Positions 12,166 to 25,194 are shown, counted from the first letter of the stretch. The stretch: DNA of 64,000 nucleotides from Lampris incognitus (GCF_029633865.1 NC_079224.1:18875126-18939125); one strand, 5' to 3'. Notes: a model not told the origin generated them from the letters alone. Made by a program: numbers and translations.

Positions 12166-15128
12166 AGAGTACAGATCAGGTCGGCAGAATTTTCCTCTGA
12201 ACCCTAAAGAGGTAGATGACAGCCACTTGTAGCCTCTAACAACCAATAAGGTTGGATAAGGAAAAATTAGAGGATTACAGAACATTTAAAACAAGGATTA
12301 AAGGAGGGGAAAAAAGCGGTTTGAATCAAATTGATGCTGGGATGATTCACGGGAACCCCCACCCCTCCATCATCATCATCATCGTCATGGTGCAATGAAA
12401 AGGCCCCCTGTCACGTTTTGGGGGATGATGAAAGCATTCTTCTGGCAATCCCTCAAACACAGCAACTGCGGCGGGGGCAGGAGCTGAAAGGACAGGGGCT
12501 TATCCCAGTCTTTGTGTGCTGTCATGTTGTTTGAGATAGCTAAGCCTCAGTCCGCTCCGCATGTGTAACGCAGGTATTTCTTATTTGACTCTGTTTTGCA
12601 AATCACCCCCAAATATCACCTTTAAGGTATCCGTTATTTCCCAGGTTACCTCGATTCGACGGTGGTCATGGAACAGTATGGTTGAGAAATGTGTGGTATG
12701 TTTTCATAATTCAGTCCTCTGGCCTCAAATCTCTTTCTGCAGCATTTGGCTTTACAAATGTGCCACTGCTGAAATAAGGAATGGAGAGATTTAAAGACTT
12801 GAGGGATTAACTTGGCATAAATACAAACAGTTGTATTTTCTGAAGAACAGAAAGACTAAGCATAGGCACTGGGCAACGTGAGACTGAGCAAATGCAGCGG
12901 TGTGTCTGTTGTGCTGCACATCACAGGATTACCTGCGTCTTATGAATGCTGTAAGAAGGGGTTTCAATGTTATTACTAAGTAATGCCTCATCCGTACATT
13001 CATGTGATTTGTCGATATTTTGGAAATACTGACATTTTGTGACATCGCTCCCTGCTAGCATAGCGCTGCCCCAGTGTGTGATACTTGCTTGCTGTCAAGG
13101 GACAAGCCACAGGATGTGGCTGAGTTTAAACACGGTCAGCTTCTTACTGCACAATGAGATATAGACTCACATTTGAGATGCGACGTTTGCATTTCTTCAG
13201 CAGGTTTATATTGTATAATCTATGCATCTCTGACTTATAAAACCATTTTGACATTTATGGGTATATGTGTGTTGATCCAGACAATTTGTGCATGACTGTG
13301 TATACTGGTGTACCATTAGTTGCACATTGATGTCTGACTTGTATCACTGGATACACTAAAATCAATATTCCACCTTGCATTGACTATTCTGTTCTGTTCT
13401 GTTCTGTTCTGTTCTGTTCTGTTCTATTCTATTCTATTCTATTCTATTCTGTTTGATTCCTTTCTATTCTGTTCTGCTCTAGTCTATTCTATTATATTCT
13501 GTTCTGCTCTAGTCTGTTCTATTATATTCTGTTCTATTTTGTTCTATTCTGTTTGATTCCATCCGATTCTGTTCTGTTCTGTTCTATTCCATTCCATTCC
13601 ATTCTAGTCTGTTCTATTCTATTCTATTCTATTTTGTTCCATTCCATTCCATTCTATTCTATTCTATTCTGTTTTGTTCTGTTCTGTTCTATTCTATTCT
13701 GTTCCCCTATACTACTTTCTATTCATGTATGCCCAAGTGAGAGCACATTCCTATTTCATGTGCAGTGTGATGCGCTTGGCCTCTCTGCTTATCCTCCCAA
13801 AGGTAGGGAATAGAAATATCTTACTGCTCAGCTCTGGTCTCCTGGTCTGTCTGCCCGACCAGAAAGTAATTAAGAGACAGATGGAAGCAGATACACATGG
13901 GAACAGTCTCAGCATCTCTGAGCCAATGGGACCAACTGATCCCCCTCCCAGTCATGCCTTCCAATTCCTTTTAGTGGGGAGTATTCCAGTGAGACACATG
14001 CGTCTCAGCATGAGATAATTAAATGTGAGCAAATGTAGCGAGTTCTTTGACTCACCCCCCCCCCAAAACAAAAAAACAAAAAAACAAAAAAGAACAAAAA
14101 GGGGCTATTTCTTTACACTACTGGAATATATAGACTTTCTTGTCTTCCCAAAAAAGTTGCAATCAAACAAAGTGAGTCTGCCTCCGGTAGGTTGACTGAT
14201 GTGAAATAGGCCTCGTATCTCTCTGCTCATAAGGTAACCTGTCAAAGACCTGCAGTGGGGATGGCTGGTCCAAGAACAATCCTGTTTCCTACATGCTGGA
14301 CTGTGGGTACAATCCCAATAGCACCACAGATGATGAGGCGGTAGGTATGGCAACACGTTTTTACACCTCCTCTCAGAATGTCCCTGTTGACCATGATCAG
14401 GTTTTAATTTGCATGAGTGTCTATAGGTGGGCCTGAGCATCACATTTCTAAAACAATATTCCCACAGACAACTATGGCATAGATAACTTTGGATATCATG
14501 TTTTGCCTTGAATTCAGCTTAAACTGGAGTCAGTATGTTTTTAATGCAGTGTGTGTGATCTTCAATGTGTCTTTCAGGGACAGATCTATGTTGCAATCAA
14601 AGTGGGTTACACCATCGGCCACAGTGTCTCCCTCATTTCCCTGACCATTGCTATCATCATACTGTGTCTCTTTAGGTAAGACATTTCATCAGAGCGCTAC
14701 TTAGATTCCCTGTACAAAGAATATCAAACACCTTTCCCCCCGGTTTATAGTATCAAAACTCATTTAGTCAGACCACTGTGCACCATACTTCCTGGATTTT
14801 ATGGCCATTTTATGTCCCCGTTAAAACGGTTGCCCAACTCTCGCGTTTTGCAGGGAAACGGGTCCAAATTTGACATTATCTCCTATTGCAACATTTCTCA
14901 AACAAAGCATTCATGGTAGCACAAGCAGCCATTAAGTCCAGCACGCAAATGGCCTGCTGTTGTTCACAGCATGTTCTCTGTTGAACTGCAGGTCTGGGGT
15001 AAAGGACAGAGAGAGTGTGTGCATGCATTAGCAGGATGAGGGCATGACACAGCTCTGATCATTACACTAAGGTTAAGTGGGCCTCCTACTGAAGTGGCTT
15101 TTAAAGGACACACTATTTAACCGGGTGT

Positions 15129-15182
<54 letters not shown>

Positions 15183-16111
15183 TTTTATTTGGGTGCATAC
15201 TGTACACGGCGGCCTCTGAATGTGTTTGTGCCTCTATGGGTTTGTGTGTGGAGCTGGGTATACAACAAGCGACATGTTTACTCCAAGGGGTCATAAAATG
15301 CCAAGAGTGAAATATTTCTAGACTTATGGGGAGGGTTGGACCCTTTAGTGGACTCACAGGATGTGAAAAACCCAGATTGTTTATGTTCACTCACAAACAC
15401 AACACTCAGGCAGATGGTGGAGGCTGTATGTCATGTATGTCACGCCCACCCTGCAGCGTTGACTTGTGTAATGGGCTAGTGCAATTTACCCCAACCGGAG
15501 CATCACCGGGACGACATCTGTAGGATAAAATCCCGAAGACAGCATTCTACAGTAGTTACTACCTTTTTCGACAATACACTTGTTTACTGCCTGCCTGCCT
15601 GTCTGTCTGTCTGTCTGTCTGTCTGCCGGTCTGTCTGTCTGTCTGTCTCTCTGTCTGTCTGCCTGTCTGCCTGTCTCTCTGTGTCTGCCTGTCTGTCTGT
15701 CTGTCTGTGTCTCTGTCTGTCTGTCTGCCTGTCTCTTTCTGTCTGCCTGTCAGCCTCTCTGTCTGTCTGTCTGCCAGCCTGTCTGCCTCTCTATCTCTCT
15801 GTCTGTCTGCCTGTCTGTCTGTCTGTCTCTGTCTGTCTGTCTACCTGTCTGTCTTTCATTCTGTCTGTCTGCCTGTCTGCCGGTCTCACTGTCTGCCTGT
15901 CTGTCAGTCTGTCTGTCTCTCTGTCTGTCTGCCTGTCTGCCAGTCTCACTGTCTGCCTGTCTGTCAGTCTGTCTGCCTGCCTGTCTATCTGTCTGCCTGC
16001 CTGTCTGTCTGTGTGTCTCTGTCTGTCTGTCTACCTGTCTCTTTCTGTCTGCCTCTCAGCCTCTCTGTCTGTCTGTCTGTCTGTCTGTCTGCCTGTCTGC
16101 CTCTCTATCTC

Positions 16112-16148
<37 letters not shown>

Positions 16149-16204
16149 GTCTGTCTGCCTGTCTCTCTGTCTCTCTCTGTCTGTTTGTCTGCCTCTCTGT
16201 CTCA

Positions 16205-16255
<51 letters not shown>

Positions 16256-18152
16256 GCCTGCCTGCCTGTCTGGCTGTCTGTCTGTCTGCCTGTGTGTCTC
16301 TCTGTCTGTCTGCCTGTCTGTCTGTCTGTCTCTCTGTCTGTCTCTCTGCATTTTTATTTTCTTTGCACCTCTTTTCACCCAGTAAGCGGCTTGGATAGTG
16401 AGTGGATGGACCTATGTATCCCAGACGAGCAAGGACCAACCAACATACTTTGGTTGACAGTATTGTTATTCCTTCTTAGAGAAAGGAAGAAAAGAGACTA
16501 AAATGCACTTGTGTCTAACATATATGTTTATTCGTGTTCCCCTACAGAAAGTTGCAGTGTACAAGGAACCACATCCACATGAATTTGTTCTTGTCTTTTA
16601 TACTGAAAGCCATCGCTGTGTTTATGAAGGATGTAGTCCTCTATGAAGTTGGGGAGATTGACAACTGCCACTCCTCTGTGAGTACAACATAAATTAGAGC
16701 TCTCATTTGCATCAGTGGTTATTTCATGTTGCCATCTAGTTCCTCGATGGGTTCTTTCCATCTCATTCAATCTTCCTTGTGTCATCGACCGTGTTGACTC
16801 GTCTGTTTGATGTACAAGCAACATTTGACTGTGTCCACGTTGTTACACAACCTTTTTTTAGTCCTCAGCGGAGGCAAATCGCACCTATTCCTTTACTCAA
16901 CTGGGCTGTGTTGAGTTGAAAGCTTTGTCTCTAAGTTTGCTTAACACATGAGCGTTGGAGCCCTCCTGGGTGTAGCTGTATTTGTCAAGTCCTTAAACTC
17001 TTGAGACTCTGTTCCTTGTGAGCCTGGTGAACAGGATGTTTTTGTGAGTTTGTGGTCGCTGAACATGCGACCTGAACAAATAAGCTTACCTTGGCAAAAT
17101 TTTGATATCTGTTTTGTTTTTTTTTCCCCACGTAGTTTTGTCACCTCTGCACAACAGCAGACATGCAAAAAATAATAAGCTTGGATTTTTTGCTAGATAA
17201 AATTTCAACATGGTTAATAAGGCTATATCACATTGTTGGCTAACTCACCAAAAATCTACATTCAGTTGCGTTCCCTCGCGCCATGCAGCTCTTGAATCTA
17301 TGCATTTTCTACATCTACCTTGATTGCAGAAGTTTAGGGCCCCTCTTTACAATGTGTCCTGGTGAATGAAAACAGATCATACTGGTCCCAACATAACTGT
17401 TAACCTACTTCATAAACTCCTCTGAAACTCATATCAGAAATTGAGATGTTAAGATTTCAATCTTACATTAGTACTGTGGCAGTGTGCCTGGCTTCATGTG
17501 ATGCCATTCATTTAGTCTTTCCATCCATCCATCCCCATTTGTCCATCCATCCAACCATCCCTGTGTAATTCAGTGGCTAGTGCATGGGTTTAATACTATC
17601 AGGGTTGGGGGGTTTAAATTCCTGCTTGGGGAAAACATTTTTTTAATGTAGATAATATTAGATTTATATTAGATGATATAGATTTGCTCTCATGTAAGGA
17701 TCTGTGAATAAAACTACAAAAGAGGACCCATCTTCACTCAATTTAAATAAGTGTCCATCTTCACTTCTTGTATATCTCCCGGTGAATTGTTTGAACTTTG
17801 TAGGAAGTCAGCCTCTCTGATAGAAACTCAGTCTCTTTCCCTCACATCCCCTTTTTAACAATTACAGTTGATCAGAATCGGTTAATGGGTTTGCAGATCT
17901 ATACGCATCGTCCATCCACTTGTGGAGTGATAAGCTCCAACAGTTGTTATACAGCGAGTTGAACCGAGTTTCATAGTTTCATAAACAGGCAATCAGTGTT
18001 TTTTTTTAATTTCATCGCTCTCTAATCACTTTCTATATCTGTAACCCATCTCCCAAAGAGAACCTTGCTTGTCGTACCCATATTACCACCCCCAGTCCTT
18101 CCCCCTTTCACAATTCTTGTCCACACATAATGCACCAGTACTTTTATTTATT

Positions 18153-18229
<77 letters not shown>

Positions 18230-21200
18230 GGGCTGTCGGTGTGTTTGAATCAGCGTGATCAAGGCTTTGTTTGTGCAGCTCAGGTGTTAAATGAGTTTTT
18301 CATTGTCAAAATCTGAATCAAACTTTAATAGATTAGCGTCACAATAGGTTGTTTACGTACTCAGCACTTGCCTCTGATTACAGTAAGTAACCATGTAAGC
18401 TGTTAGCTAATCCATGTCGCATTCCTTAACAGTATCATCAGGACAGTAATTGCAACAGTAACTAGCGTTGTCCTATTTCAAAACACTTGTGAGCTGCTTT
18501 GTAGCGGCTGCTTTCAAAGAGTAACAGCCGAATTTTCTTTGATTCGGTTGGAAATGGGGTCCCAAAATTTACAAATTGTATCAAAGAAATAAGAAACATT
18601 ACACAATAGTGCTAATTACAGGGATTTTTTGTTTGTTTGTGTGTTTAGTGTTTTAGTTTCTTTTCACATGCACTGGATTGTATTTTCCCAGTATTATTTT
18701 ACAGCTGAACACAGATTTTATCTGCATCATTTCAAATACATTATATTTCATAATAGTGTGTTTTTTTCCATTCACTTGCACTGCAAATCTCCTGTCTCGT
18801 CTCTTGGTTGATATGCAGGTGGGGTGCAAGGCAGTGGTGGTCTTCTTCCAGTATGGGGTCATGGCCAGTTACTTTTGGCTTCTGGTGGAGGGCATTTACC
18901 TCCACGCTTTGCTTGCTGTCTCCTTCTTCTCTGAGAAGAAGTACTTCTGGTGGTGCATCCTGATTGGTTGGGGTAAGTTCCCAATGTTATAGTGCTGTCT
19001 GACTTTCAAGGAGACAAAATCAGTCTGAAGTTGTCAAGGGCAGCCGCACATCATTCAATTCCAGGGACAGCGAGGACAAGGAACACAGACAAGAGATAAT
19101 TGAAATACCTTTTCCCACGGCTACAAAGTCTTTGACCACGTATACCAGTCAATTTTTAAGTAATGACTATTTCTAGATTTGTTTTGATGATGTGCAAGTT
19201 GGAACAGGTAAGTACTGCGTCTGCGATCAGCATTAGAAATACACTATCTGATAGCAGCAGGCAGTAGTGTCCAGACCCTGTCTTAGTGTAAATGCAGAGA
19301 ACTTAGAGGAATGTCAACGTTGCCTCGCACTTTTTCAAATGTGCTACACCAGAGCCAGAAATCAAAGGACTAAAACTTGAACCTGTGGTGTTTTTAATGA
19401 CTGCAAGTTTTCTAATTTACATCTAGGATGCTTTCAACCGCATAAAACAAAAATACCAGGAAGTATTTGTTAGTTGCTTAAGGCTTAAGGCTGATACAGC
19501 ATCTACTGGGTGTGCAGTATGGGAGAGAGTCTCACACCTACACAGACGTCTGATTTTGATAAAACACGTCATATCATATTCATTGTTATAAACGCTTATT
19601 TTGAAATGGCCTTTTAGGGCGTTAAACCCCCAGTGTTATGGGCATCCGAGTGGTGTGGTGGTCTATTCCATTGCCTACCAACATGGGGATCGCCGGTTCA
19701 AATCCCTGTGTTACCTCCGGCTTGGTTGGGCGTCCCTACAGACACAATTGGCTGTGTCTGCAGGTGGGAACCCAGATGTGGGTATGTGTCCTGGTCGCTG
19801 CATTAACGCCTCCTCTGGTCGGTCGGGGTGGCTGTTCATGGGGGAGGGGGAACTGGGGAGAATAGTGTGATCCTCCCACGTGCTACGTCCCCCAGGTGAA
19901 ACTCCTCACTGTCAGGTGAAAAGAAGTGGCTGGCGACTCCACATGTATCAGAGGAGGCATGTGGTTGTCTGCAGCCCTTCCCAGATCAGCAGAAGGGGTG
20001 GAGCAGCAACCAGAACGGCTCGGAAGAGTGGGGTAATTGACTGGATACAATTGGAGAGAAAATGGAGGAAAAATTCAGAAAAAAAAAAACACATCATATC
20101 ATATCATACCCATCATTATAAACATTTATTGTGAAATGGCCTTTTCGGGCATTAAAACTCCGGTGTTAGTTGTCATTGAAAAGGGGATTCAGTATGCGTG
20201 TCGTGACCATTGTTATTTTATCCATGGAAACAAGCAAAGTTATCTGAAGAGTTGAAATGGTTGTGTTTGGCTCCAGGAAAACACCAATAAGACATGATGA
20301 GTTCAAGCTCAACTTCAAGTTCAAGTTGTTTTATTTGTCGATGCACAACCACGCAGCATGGCAGGCATAGCTGGCAATGAAATGCTTAGGCATCAGCTCA
20401 ACAGTTAAAAAAAGCTAACGAATAGGACATGACAGATTAAGTTAAGACTAAAAATAAAAAAATCTAAAAATTAACAAAAAAATATATAAAATTACAAAAT
20501 TAAAGTATTTACAGTTCAGTGTTACAACTTAAAAACTAAGCTAAAATAGCTAAAAATAGACAAAAAAGTAAGCTAAAATTCACAGCGTATGCAGGCCGGA
20601 GAAGAATAAAGTTGAATTTAAACTAGAGTCACACATTAAAATTGATGAAATTAATGTTTGACATGGAAATCTAACAGTATATACAGAGGTATGTAGGTAT
20701 TGTGGATAGTTAGGATGGATCTATACCAGGCCAGAAATGCATTGCTGCTTTAGACCATTTCTGTATAAGATAATCGATCAAAATGGATATACCAGCAGAG
20801 GCATGCTAAATGTTTGCCGTCGTCTTTAATCTTGCTGAGTGAATAGGCTTCTTCCTATGAGCAGGTTGGGGGATATTAATTGTCTGTCACTAAGAGCCAT
20901 GTCATTGGCTGGAATAACTCAAATCAGGTTTTGCTTTTGTCTCCTGATCGCAGGGGCTCCCTCCATCTTTATTATGGCATGGGTGATCACAAAGGTTTAC
21001 GTCGATTCTCCGGGGTAAGTAAAAACAACTCTTAATTTGTTAAATCTTCCCAGGTAAACCGAAAGAGAATTTGACTTGAAATAATGAATGGGGATGGTGA
21101 GGTTTTCAGTGCCTCCTCCAAATTTGAGACCTTCCCCATTGATAATGACAGCACCAAATTGGTACTGTGAACAAGAGATGCAATCAGACTCAAAAACAAA

Positions 21201-24200
21201 AAAATAGTGCTGAAATGTTAAGCATTGACGTGATGATCCACAGCTGGTCTCTGTGAAGGTCTGCAGTGGACCACTTTGTGAAGATGCAAGAGGCAAGGGT
21301 ATTCTGGAGAAAATAAACCCTCAGACAAGTTTTCTGTCATGTATTATGAACATGTGAACCATTAATCCCCCCAAAGACCTATTTGCACATAGTTTTTGTC
21401 TTTTGTTTTGTTGAGAAGGTCTATGCCCTCGCCTTCCTTTATCATCACAGCTCCCTCTGTTTTTCCTGTCTGCTACAAAAGGTGCTGGGACACGATTGAA
21501 GACAACCCATGGTGGATCATCAAGACAGCTGTTTTAACCACCATCCTGGTGAGCCACAGGGAGCGTCATCTTGTTATTTACATTTTTGGCACAACCGCGT
21601 GTTTACATTTACCAGTCTGTTATTCTCCCTCCCAGGTTAACTTCTTACTCTTCATTCGTATAATCCGGATCCTGCAACAGAAGATGAACTGCCCGGACAT
21701 AGGGAGGAAGGAGTCCAATCAATACTCGTAAGTTTTAAACCTAAATATGTCCATGTTTCCAGTGTAAATCCTTACTATAGCATGTCTCAAGGTAACACGT
21801 ACATTTCTTTTTGGGTAACAATTAAATCCTTTTACTTGTTTTCATGTAGTTGGTGTCTTTACACATTACAGAGGATTGCTTCCACTCATGTTCTGTGTAC
21901 TATGTGGATTTGTTAAAGAAAAGGTGAATATGAGCCACCTTTTTACTTTGTTTTTCCATGTTTGTTTTTTGTTTGTACACACAGGAGACTGGCAAAGTCA
22001 ATGCTACTGTTGATACCCCTCTTTGGGATAAACTATATCATTTTTGCCTTTATCCCAGATCACATCAACCTACAAGTGAGATTGGTCTTTGATCTGATTC
22101 TAGGGTCATTTCAGGTAATGTGCCCTCCAGTAAGCTGCGTATGCATGGTCATATGCAGCCCCTGAGCATACGGTTTCACTGTGGGGATCTCTGAATGTCA
22201 GACACAAACATTATAATAATAACAGTAATAGTAATAATAATAATAATAATCATTGCATTTATATAGTGCTTTTCTAGAGGCCCAAAGCACTTCACATTGA
22301 AGAGGGTAACTCACCTCAACCACCACCAATGAGTAGCTCCCACCTGGGTGATGCACGGCAGCCATTTTGCGCCAGAACGCTCACCATGCATCAGCTTGAG
22401 GTGGAGAAGGAGGAATCATTGAGCCAATTACATGGGGGGATGATTAGGTGGCCAAATGGAGAGAGCCAGGTTGGGAATTTTGCCAGGACACCGGGGAACC
22501 CCCTACTCTTTGTGATAAGTGCCATGGGATTTTTAATGACCACAGTGAGTCAGGACCTCAGTTTAATGTCTCATCCAAAGACGGCATCTCCTACAGCAGT
22601 GTCCCCGTCACTGTGCTGGGACATTGGGAGTTAATATTTATATTAGGACCAGAAAGAAGACTGCCCCCTACTGGCCCACCAATACCACTTCTGGCAGCAA
22701 CTTATTTTCCCAGGAGGTCTCCCATCCAAGTACTAGCCAAGCCCATACCTACTTAGCTTCCGTCATTTAGCAGAGCCAGGGTGCATGCTGGTATTGCTGT
22801 CGGCATACAGTACAGTATACCATACCTGAATCCCCGATGAATAATAATGATAATAATGATAATAATAATATTAATACATTTTATTTGTGGGCCCCTTTCA
22901 GAGCACTCAAGGACACCTTACAGAACACAATAAAAACAAGCAGCACTGTATCAGACAGTGTCAAATCAAAACAAAGCAGGGTAGACAATAAAAAGTTAAT
23001 ACAACAGATAAGTATAAAATCATCATCTGCACAGAATTCAGTGAAGAGTGGATCCGACTGAATATGCCAGTTTGAAAAGGTGCATTTTGAGATGGAATTT
23101 GAAGGTTGAAAGAGAGTCACTGTTGTGAATTTCTTGTGGGAGAGCGTTCCATAGGTGGTGGGCAGAACGACTGAAGGCTCTAGTCCCCAAGCGGGCCAAT
23201 TGTGTAGTGAGTTGGAGAGCAGAACAGGATGTGAGAGTGCGGGAGAGCGTGTGGATATGAAGGAGTTCTGGAAGATATGAAGGAGCTAAGTTATTAAGGG
23301 CCTTAAAGGTGATGAGCAGGATCTTGAATTCAATACAGTATTTAACAGGGAGCCAATGGAGTTGCTGAAGAACAGGAGTGATATGATCTGTGGAAGGAGT
23401 TCTGGTAATGATACAGGCAGCTGAATTCTGGACCAATTGAAGCTTATGAAGACACTTGAGGGGAAGACCAAAGAGGATAGAATTACAGTAGTTAATACGG
23501 GATGTATTGCCAAGAATCAACGGTCTTGTATCTAATTTTGCATTAAGACATGTTCGATGTGGCTTTAGCTCATCGAGTGTTGTGATGCTACATCATCGAG
23601 TGTTGTGATGATACATTTGCTAAAATGTGATGCAACTCATTTATAAGCATGAAATTAAATATTAATGCAGAGAGACAAATTGAAGCGCAGAACACTAGAT
23701 ATAGAAAAGCTTTTTTTTTCATTTATAACTGTTTCAGCTCAGATTTCCTCACTCTGATTCCATGGGAAAAGCTCCCAGAGCTATCCAATTGATGAATTTC
23801 ATGTCTCAGTCCAAAAACAGTTTTCAGATAGACAAAAATATTCTAAACGTTTCTCCAGATGTGATGTTGTGCCAGTAATTTTTTTCCCAGACATGCTCAA
23901 TTGGGACCACACTAATCTCTCTCTATCGCTCTCTCTCCCTCAGGGTTTTGTCGTGGCAGTCTTGTACTGTTTTCTGAACGGGGAGGTAAGACTCTATTGA
24001 TTGGTTCAAATACAACACCATACAATTTTGTAAACTTTTATGTCCCTGTCTCTTTGTTTCCTATCTACACACTTGAAACTAGTATGCTCATACGCTTCTC
24101 TCCCACTTCCCCCACTTCTTCCTGTTTGTCTTTCTTCTGCCTCTCGCTCTCTTCTTAATGCCGCTCCTCTATCTGTCTTGCAGGTGCAAGCGGAGATTAA

Positions 24201-24375
24201 ACGTAAGTGGCGCAGGTGGATGTTACAGAGGTTCCTGGGCGCCGACACTAAGTACCACCAGCCCTCCACAGGTAGCAACGGCAACAACTTCAGCACCCAA
24301 ATCACCATGTTGACCAAATGTAGTCCCACTACACGCCGGGCATCTGCTTGTCAAGAACGCTTCACCGCCATCTGA
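6840..24375 (+). CDS. vipr1: vasoactive intestinal polypeptide receptor 1 (VPAC1), 12 exons, 5' end missing
   Basis: This is a class B G-protein-coupled receptor of the plasma membrane that binds VIP/PACAP and couples mainly to Gs. Exons are 6840-6912, 8755-8868, 14234-14340, 14578-14675, 16548-16677, 18819-18972, 20954-21014, 21482-21548, 21636-21727, 21985-22114, 23944-23985 and 24184-24375. All phases join to give 419 codons plus stop. The first three exons form the hormone-binding domain with its cysteines (CWPSA, TCSGDGW, LDCGY) and N-glycosylation sites NKT, NLS and NST. TM1 is in exon 14578, TM3-4 in 18819-21014, and TM6 with [11 protein letters not shown] is in 21985. [17 protein letters not shown] gives TM7. 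The tail ([20 protein letters not shown]) matches VIPR1 better than VIPR2, SCTR or PAC1. The signal-peptide exon was not found. Whether this is the a or b paralogue is undecided. Confidence 0.92.
7190..8010. repeat. interspersed repeat with an internal tandem duplication
   Basis: The left part (CAGGAACGCTTTATTTGTCA onward) resembles the 3' tail of fish retroposons. Two direct copies of about 190 bp follow, at about 7465-7660 and 7733-7915. They share CTGCCGGTCTGCATGGGCT, TTCGGGTGCAG, GGGCAGGGCCGTG and CAGCAGACCAAGCT. No coding sequence was recognised. It lies in vipr1 intron sequence. Confidence 0.6.
8690..8752 (+). repeat. CT-rich microsatellite abutting a vipr1 splice acceptor
   Basis: An interrupted (CT)n tract runs into the AG at 8753-8754 and forms the whole polypyrimidine tract of the exon at 8755-8868. 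Confidence 0.8.
8894..8928 (+). repeat. (GT)n microsatellite just after a vipr1 donor site
   Basis: A GT dinucleotide run begins about 25 bp downstream of the donor at 8869. Confidence 0.85.
9394..9786 (+). mobile_element. tRNA-derived SINE (family A), copy 2
   Basis: The B-box-like GGTTCGAATCCCC and family body are clear. There is a small internal rearrangement near 9560-9590, where the CACTAGCGCC/CACTAGTGCC motif is repeated. The target duplication is AGCACGTAGGCCTG (9380-9393) and AGCATGTAGGCCTG (9789-9802). It is sense to vipr1. Confidence 0.82.
10428..10782 (+). mobile_element. tRNA-derived SINE (family A), copy 3, head truncated
   Basis: The copy starts inside the tRNA-like head, just before GGTTCGAATCCCC, and runs to the A-rich tail. 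The target duplication is AAATGTACCTAAGTCT (10412-10427) and AAATGTACCTAGATCT (10783-10798). Sense to vipr1. Confidence 0.82.
10800..13385. other. vipr1 intron, no gene recognised
   Basis: This stretch contains a C-tract plus (CA)n run at 12121-12160 and otherwise unique-looking sequence. No exon is needed here, because the receptor reading frame continues directly from 8868 to 14234. Confidence 0.6.
13388..13705 (+). repeat. (TTCTG/TTCTA)n pentanucleotide array
   Basis: About 320 bp of TTCTG, TTCTA and TTCCA units in mixed order lie within the vipr1 intron. Apparent open frames across it are low-complexity artefacts. Confidence 0.9.
15130..15180 (+). repeat. (GT)n microsatellite
   Basis: A continuous GT run of about 48 bp in the vipr1 intron. 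Confidence 0.9.
15587..16350 (+). repeat. (CTGT/CTGC)n tetranucleotide array, about 760 bp
   Basis: A long interrupted array of CTGT, CTGC and CTCT units ends about 200 bp before the vipr1 exon at 16548. Because stops are rare in it, all three forward frames and one reverse frame stay open. These are not genes. Confidence 0.92.
16680..18150. other. vipr1 intron, no gene recognised
   Basis: It includes a CCATCC-rich run near 17518-17560. A possible badly decayed tRNA-like fragment (GGTTTAAATTCCTGC) lies near 17625. Nothing else was recognised. Confidence 0.5.
18157..18226 (+). repeat. (CT)n microsatellite
   Basis: An almost uninterrupted CT run of about 70 bp in the vipr1 intron. Confidence 0.92.
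19562..20168 (+). repeat. 80 bp direct repeats flanking a SINE
   Basis: 19562-19639 and about 20087-20168 are diverged direct copies. They share CATATCATAT, TTATAAAC, GTGAAATGGCCTTTT (TTTGAAATGGCCTTTT on the left) and GTGTTA. They bracket the SINE at 19640-20086 and are far longer than a SINE target duplication. Confidence 0.7.
19640..20086 (+). mobile_element. tRNA-derived SINE (family A), copy 4
   Basis: A near full-length copy with the head GGCATCCGAGTGGTGTGGTG, a B-box-like GGTTCAAATCCCTG and an A-rich tail. Sense to vipr1. Confidence 0.82.
20310..20620. repeat. A-rich retroposon 3'-tail-like sequence
   Basis: GTTGTTTTATTTGTCGATGC followed by a long A-rich, low-complexity stretch with repeated CTAAAA/TTAAAA words. 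It resembles degraded retroposon 3' ends. The family is not assigned. Confidence 0.4.
22220..22800 (+). repeat. interspersed repeat of unassigned family
   Basis: It starts at an AATAATAAT run and reads TTTATATAGTGCTTTTCTAG, then CCCAAAGCACTTCACA. This is a motif common at the ends of many fish interspersed repeats. No coding capacity is seen. Confidence 0.5.
22840..23530 (-). pseudogene. L2/CR1-type LINE, 3' fragment of reverse transcriptase ORF
   Basis: Minus-strand translation at 23520-23038 shows the conserved C-terminal region of L2-like LINE polymerases: [42 protein letters not shown] and [16 protein letters not shown]. The copy is 5'-truncated and ends in an ATT/TAA-rich tail at 22840-22890. 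It is antisense within vipr1. Confidence 0.75.
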
Positions 24376-25194
24376 AATCCCCCTGAAATGCTCGACTCAT
24401 GCAGGCTAGATTCATCATCTCTCTCTCTGGAAAGCCTAATGTATGTTTCTGTTCTATTCTCACTGCTTCCATTTGCATTGAATCGTAACTCTTTGTTTCA
24501 ATAACTAGTCAGCAAACACTTTCTGGCTTAGCCAGATGATGCAAACGAATCTACAGGATAAAATTCGCTCGGTCCTTAAAGTTTTAAACCACCACAGAAA
24601 GCTGTTGGAAAGGAAACGCGACTCTTGGTCAACATTTTCCATCTCATGCAAGGGAGTAGATGGATAGAGCCTCCAGGAAGTGGCATCCTATTAAATACAA
24701 TATGTTTATTACAAGGTTGTTGTTAAATGAGAAAGTTCAAAGCACTTAACCCGATGGCCGACAATATGTCGCTAATATCCAAGGGACCAATGATCCAGAT
24801 GGTCACAAGTCCCATCAAAGGGCCACAGTAACAGACATCTGCACTAATAAGTCAATGAGGTAGACTCTGCAATCGAACCAGTACACTCAATGTAATTTGC
24901 TCAATTATTGCCATGGTGAATTTCGTGTGGGAGCATACATTCAGCTGAATTACTACCAGATAACATTCCAAAGGAGGGACAAAAGCTCCCACTTTTGAAA
25001 TATATTTATCAAATTCCCGAGGCTTTTAGTTGTGTCTGAGTGCATAGTCCAGTCAGCAGTCACTCATTTTAAGTGTCTCCTCGGCTAACGGGCCAGATGT
25101 ATTCAATTACTGATCCACAACTTACTATTTCTGCTCAAAATTCCAGTGGCTTATGATGAGGTATTAGTGATCAGCTTCCATTTGATTGCACAGA

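Noticed and set aside
15580-16501. Open frames of 230-270 codons rich in CLSV
   Set aside because: They are translations of the CTGT/CTGC array in three frames. There is no non-repetitive content and no supporting gene structure.
17570-17640. Possible tRNA-like fragment with a B-box-like GGTTTAAATTCCTGC
   Set aside because: The A box and acceptor pairing are too poor to call a tRNA gene or a specific SINE.
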